NCBI GenBank assembly: GCA_037444025.1
Contig: JBBINE010000005.1
Coordinates: 15,555-79,554 of the forward strand
Direction of reading: 5' to 3'
DNA length: 64,000 nucleotides
Origin: JBBINE01 sp037444025
Lineage (GTDB): Bacteria; Patescibacteriota; Minisyncoccia; UBA6257; HR35
Of the stretch, positions 62,374-64,000 are shown piece after piece. Position numbers and translations under genes: made by a program. The notes beneath the pieces are model-generated. The model was not told where the DNA came from, made no database searches, and worked only from the letters and a program-made list of their open reading frames with translations. The first letter of the stretch is position 1, and every line of letters starts with the position of its first letter.

Positions 62374-63765
62374 TTTAAATTTATTATCAGAGTTTTTTCT
62401 TTAAGATCTGCTAAAAAAATATTTTTAGATACCAGAATTTCTCTAATTTTATCTGCTTGAGAAAATTTTTTTGATTTTCTAAGTATTTCTCTTTTTTTAA
62501 TTAGATTTAGGTTATTTTTATTTATTTTTTGCCAGGGAAAAAGAAAAACAAAAACTTTATCTATTTTTTTCAGAAAATTTAAAACTTCTTTTTTAATTTC
62601 TTTAGTTAAATATCCTCCCTGTAAAATTTTTTCTAAATGATTGAGCATAACAAAGATATAGCTTATGGCTAACGGTGAATTAAAATCATTTTTTAGAGCA
62701 GAGATAATTTTCTCAGAATATTTATCTAGATTAAAAGATATTTTTTTTCTTGTTTTTTATATATGATGAAGATTGTAAATATTTAATTTTGGCTATTTTT
62801 TCATTAAGACTAAAAAAGCTGTTTTTAGCTTCATCGATTTTTTCTTTATTGAAATCAATAGAACTTCGATAATGATGATTAAGAACAAAAAACCTTAAAA
62901 ATCGAGGAGTGTTATTTTTTAAAAAATCTCTTAGCTCAATATAATTTTCCAATGATTTAGACATTTTTTCTCCATTAATATACAAAAGTCCTGAATGAAG
63001 ATAGAAATTTACGAATTTTTTATCCCAAGCAGCCTCTGATTGAGCAATTTCATTTTCATGATGAGGAAATTTAAGATCTAAAGCACCTCCATGAAGATCG
63101 AAGGGGATACCTAAATACTTTGCTGACATAGCAGAGCATTCTATATGCCATCCAGGACGTCCTTTTCCCCAAGGAGAGTCAAAAAGCCACTCATCATTTT
63201 CTTTTTTCCAAAGAGCAAAATCTCCTACTTCTTCCTTTTCATATTTATCTGATTTTATTCTTGTTCCTGTTATTTCTTTTTTGATGTTTATTTTCGAAAG
63301 CTTACCATAATTTTTAAATTTGTTTATTCTAAAGTAGACACCGTCATCAGCAGAATAAGCATAATCTTTTTTGATTAAAATTTTAATTAAATCAATTATT
63401 TCTTTTAAATGTTGGCTGACTTTTGGATAACAAAATGCTTTTTTTATTTTGATAGATTGTAAATCTTTGTAAAACTCTTTTTCATATTTTTTTGATAAAG
63501 TTATAGGAGAAATGTTTAATTCTCTTGATTTTTTTAGAATGTCATCATGGATGTCAGTGATATTCATAATAAATTTAACCTTATAACCAAAAAATTCTAG
63601 AGCTCTTCTGATGAAATCAAACCTAAGATAAGTAGTAGCATGACCTAAATGACTTGGACCATAGACAGTAGGTCCGCAAACATATATTCTTACTAAATTA
63701 TTTTTTAATGGTTTAAATATCTCCTTTCTGCCTGAAAAAGAATTATATATTTTTATTCTTGTCAT
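62370..63765 (-). pseudogene. cysS: Cysteinyl-tRNA synthetase, interrupted by a frameshift in an A8 run
   Basis: CysS charges tRNA-Cys. The first part (ATG at 63765) has the HIGH-like CGPTVYGPSHLGHATTYLRF, zinc ligands in GWHIECSAM and FPHHENEIAQSEA, and KMSKSLENY. It ends in frame at a TAA (62731). The rest continues in another frame through KIISALKNDFNSPLAISYIF to the C-terminal KSKKFSQADKIREILVSKNI (stop at 62370). Removing one base from the run of eight T on the plus strand (62741-62748) joins the two into one protein of about 464 residues, the normal size. The gene should be essential, so sequencing error or ribosome/polymerase slippage is more likely than loss. Confidence 0.88.
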
Positions 63766-63852
63766 GATAAAATTATTATAAATATTATAAATCTTAATTT
63801 TCGTTTGTTTTAAATTCATTACATAAAACAAAAGTATAAAGTTTTGTTAAAA

Positions 63853-64000
63853 ATGAATAAATCTCGCCTTCGCTTCTTCACCTTCATCGAACTTTTAATT
63901 GTCCTCTCTATTATTGGTATTTTAGCAGGAGTTTTAGTTATTATTCTTAAACCACAAGAAATCTTTGCTAAACTGAGAGATACAAAGAGAATTTCAGATA
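63853..64000 (+). CDS. Type IV pilin-like protein, N-terminal part (runs off the window)
   Basis: The 49 visible residues show a prepilin-type leader: MNKSRLRF and then FTFIELLIVLSIIGILAGVL, with the conserved Glu at mature position 5 and a hydrophobic helix. In normal prepilins the residue before the cut is Gly; here it is Phe (RF-F-T-F-I-E), which could weaken cutting by PilD. The start codons use GC-rich CGC, TTC and ACC, unlike most neighbours. PilB at 5273 could drive its assembly. The rest lies outside the window. Confidence 0.8.
   Translation, partial: MNKSRLRFFTFIELLIVLSIIGILAGVLVIILKPQEIFAKLRDTKRISD

Overview
The window looks like a chromosome segment from a very AT-rich, streamlined bacterium, most probably a member of the Candidate Phyla Radiation (Patescibacteria, Parcubacteria-like). 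The basis is the mix of short envelope proteins, VirB2-like 'T4SS pilin' domains, lamin-tail surface proteins, a split ComEC, a membrane-anchored Clp-like protein, class II ribonucleotide reductase, bacterial-type 23S/5S rRNA and almost no biosynthetic genes. UGA acts as a stop, so the standard bacterial code applies. No phage, IS element or CRISPR array was seen. All six tRNAs (Leu-GAG, Pro-GGG, Arg-TCG, Ser-CGA, Val-TAC, Gly-TCC) lack an encoded CCA, while the tmRNA has one.

Layout. 0-3.2 kb: replication start region with yidC (partial) and rpmH leftward, then dnaA and dnaN rightward, with candidate DnaA boxes on both sides of dnaA. 3.2-7 kb: a class A PBP and the pilus ATPase PilB. 7-7.9 kb: a trans-translation unit (tmRNA and smpB), next to a 100-N scaffold gap that is probably an artefact. 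7.9-21.6 kb: ftsK, then a long leftward series of tsaE, polA, a histidine kinase, gltX, a small membrane protein, secD and secF; then yebC with an acidic peptide, RNase P RNA, and comEC split in two. 21.6-32.8 kb: valS, prsW, hsp20, endonuclease Q, a degenerate membrane Clp protein, LCP, a MurE-like ligase and an MscS-like membrane protein. 32.8-36.4 kb: 23S-5S rRNA without a 16S gene. 36.4-39.1 kb: trpS, rplJ and rplL.

39.1-46 kb is a leftward cell-wall cluster: two peptidoglycan hydrolases sharing a perfectly duplicated 329-bp pilin-like anchor, a FemX-like transferase, a PLP aminotransferase, a membrane MurF-like ligase and an alpha/beta hydrolase. 46-50.2 kb: recG and a highly expressed S-layer-like protein with strong promoter and terminator. 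50.2-51.6 kb: a decayed toxin-antitoxin patch (frameshifted hicB, hicA without its catalytic GSH motif, nucleotidyltransferase without its DxD core) that also houses rnpA, which has left its usual place between rpmH and yidC. 51.5-64 kb: lamin-tail protein, HPF-like factor, a VirB2-like pilin, yvcK, rpmG, dprA, a 3D-domain protein, an O-antigen-ligase-like protein, nrdJ, cysS broken by a frameshift at an 8-base homopolymer, and the start of a type IV pilin gene.

Together the genes cover replication, translation quality control, envelope building and remodelling, and DNA uptake (PilB, pilin, ComEC, DprA). The most unusual signals are the shared-anchor hydrolase pair, the Clp-like protein with a lost first ATPase site and altered second Walker B, the scarred toxin-antitoxin patch with displaced rnpA, the acidic SxWxEE-repeat peptide, and several homopolymer frameshifts that could be sequencing errors, slippage sites or real lesions.
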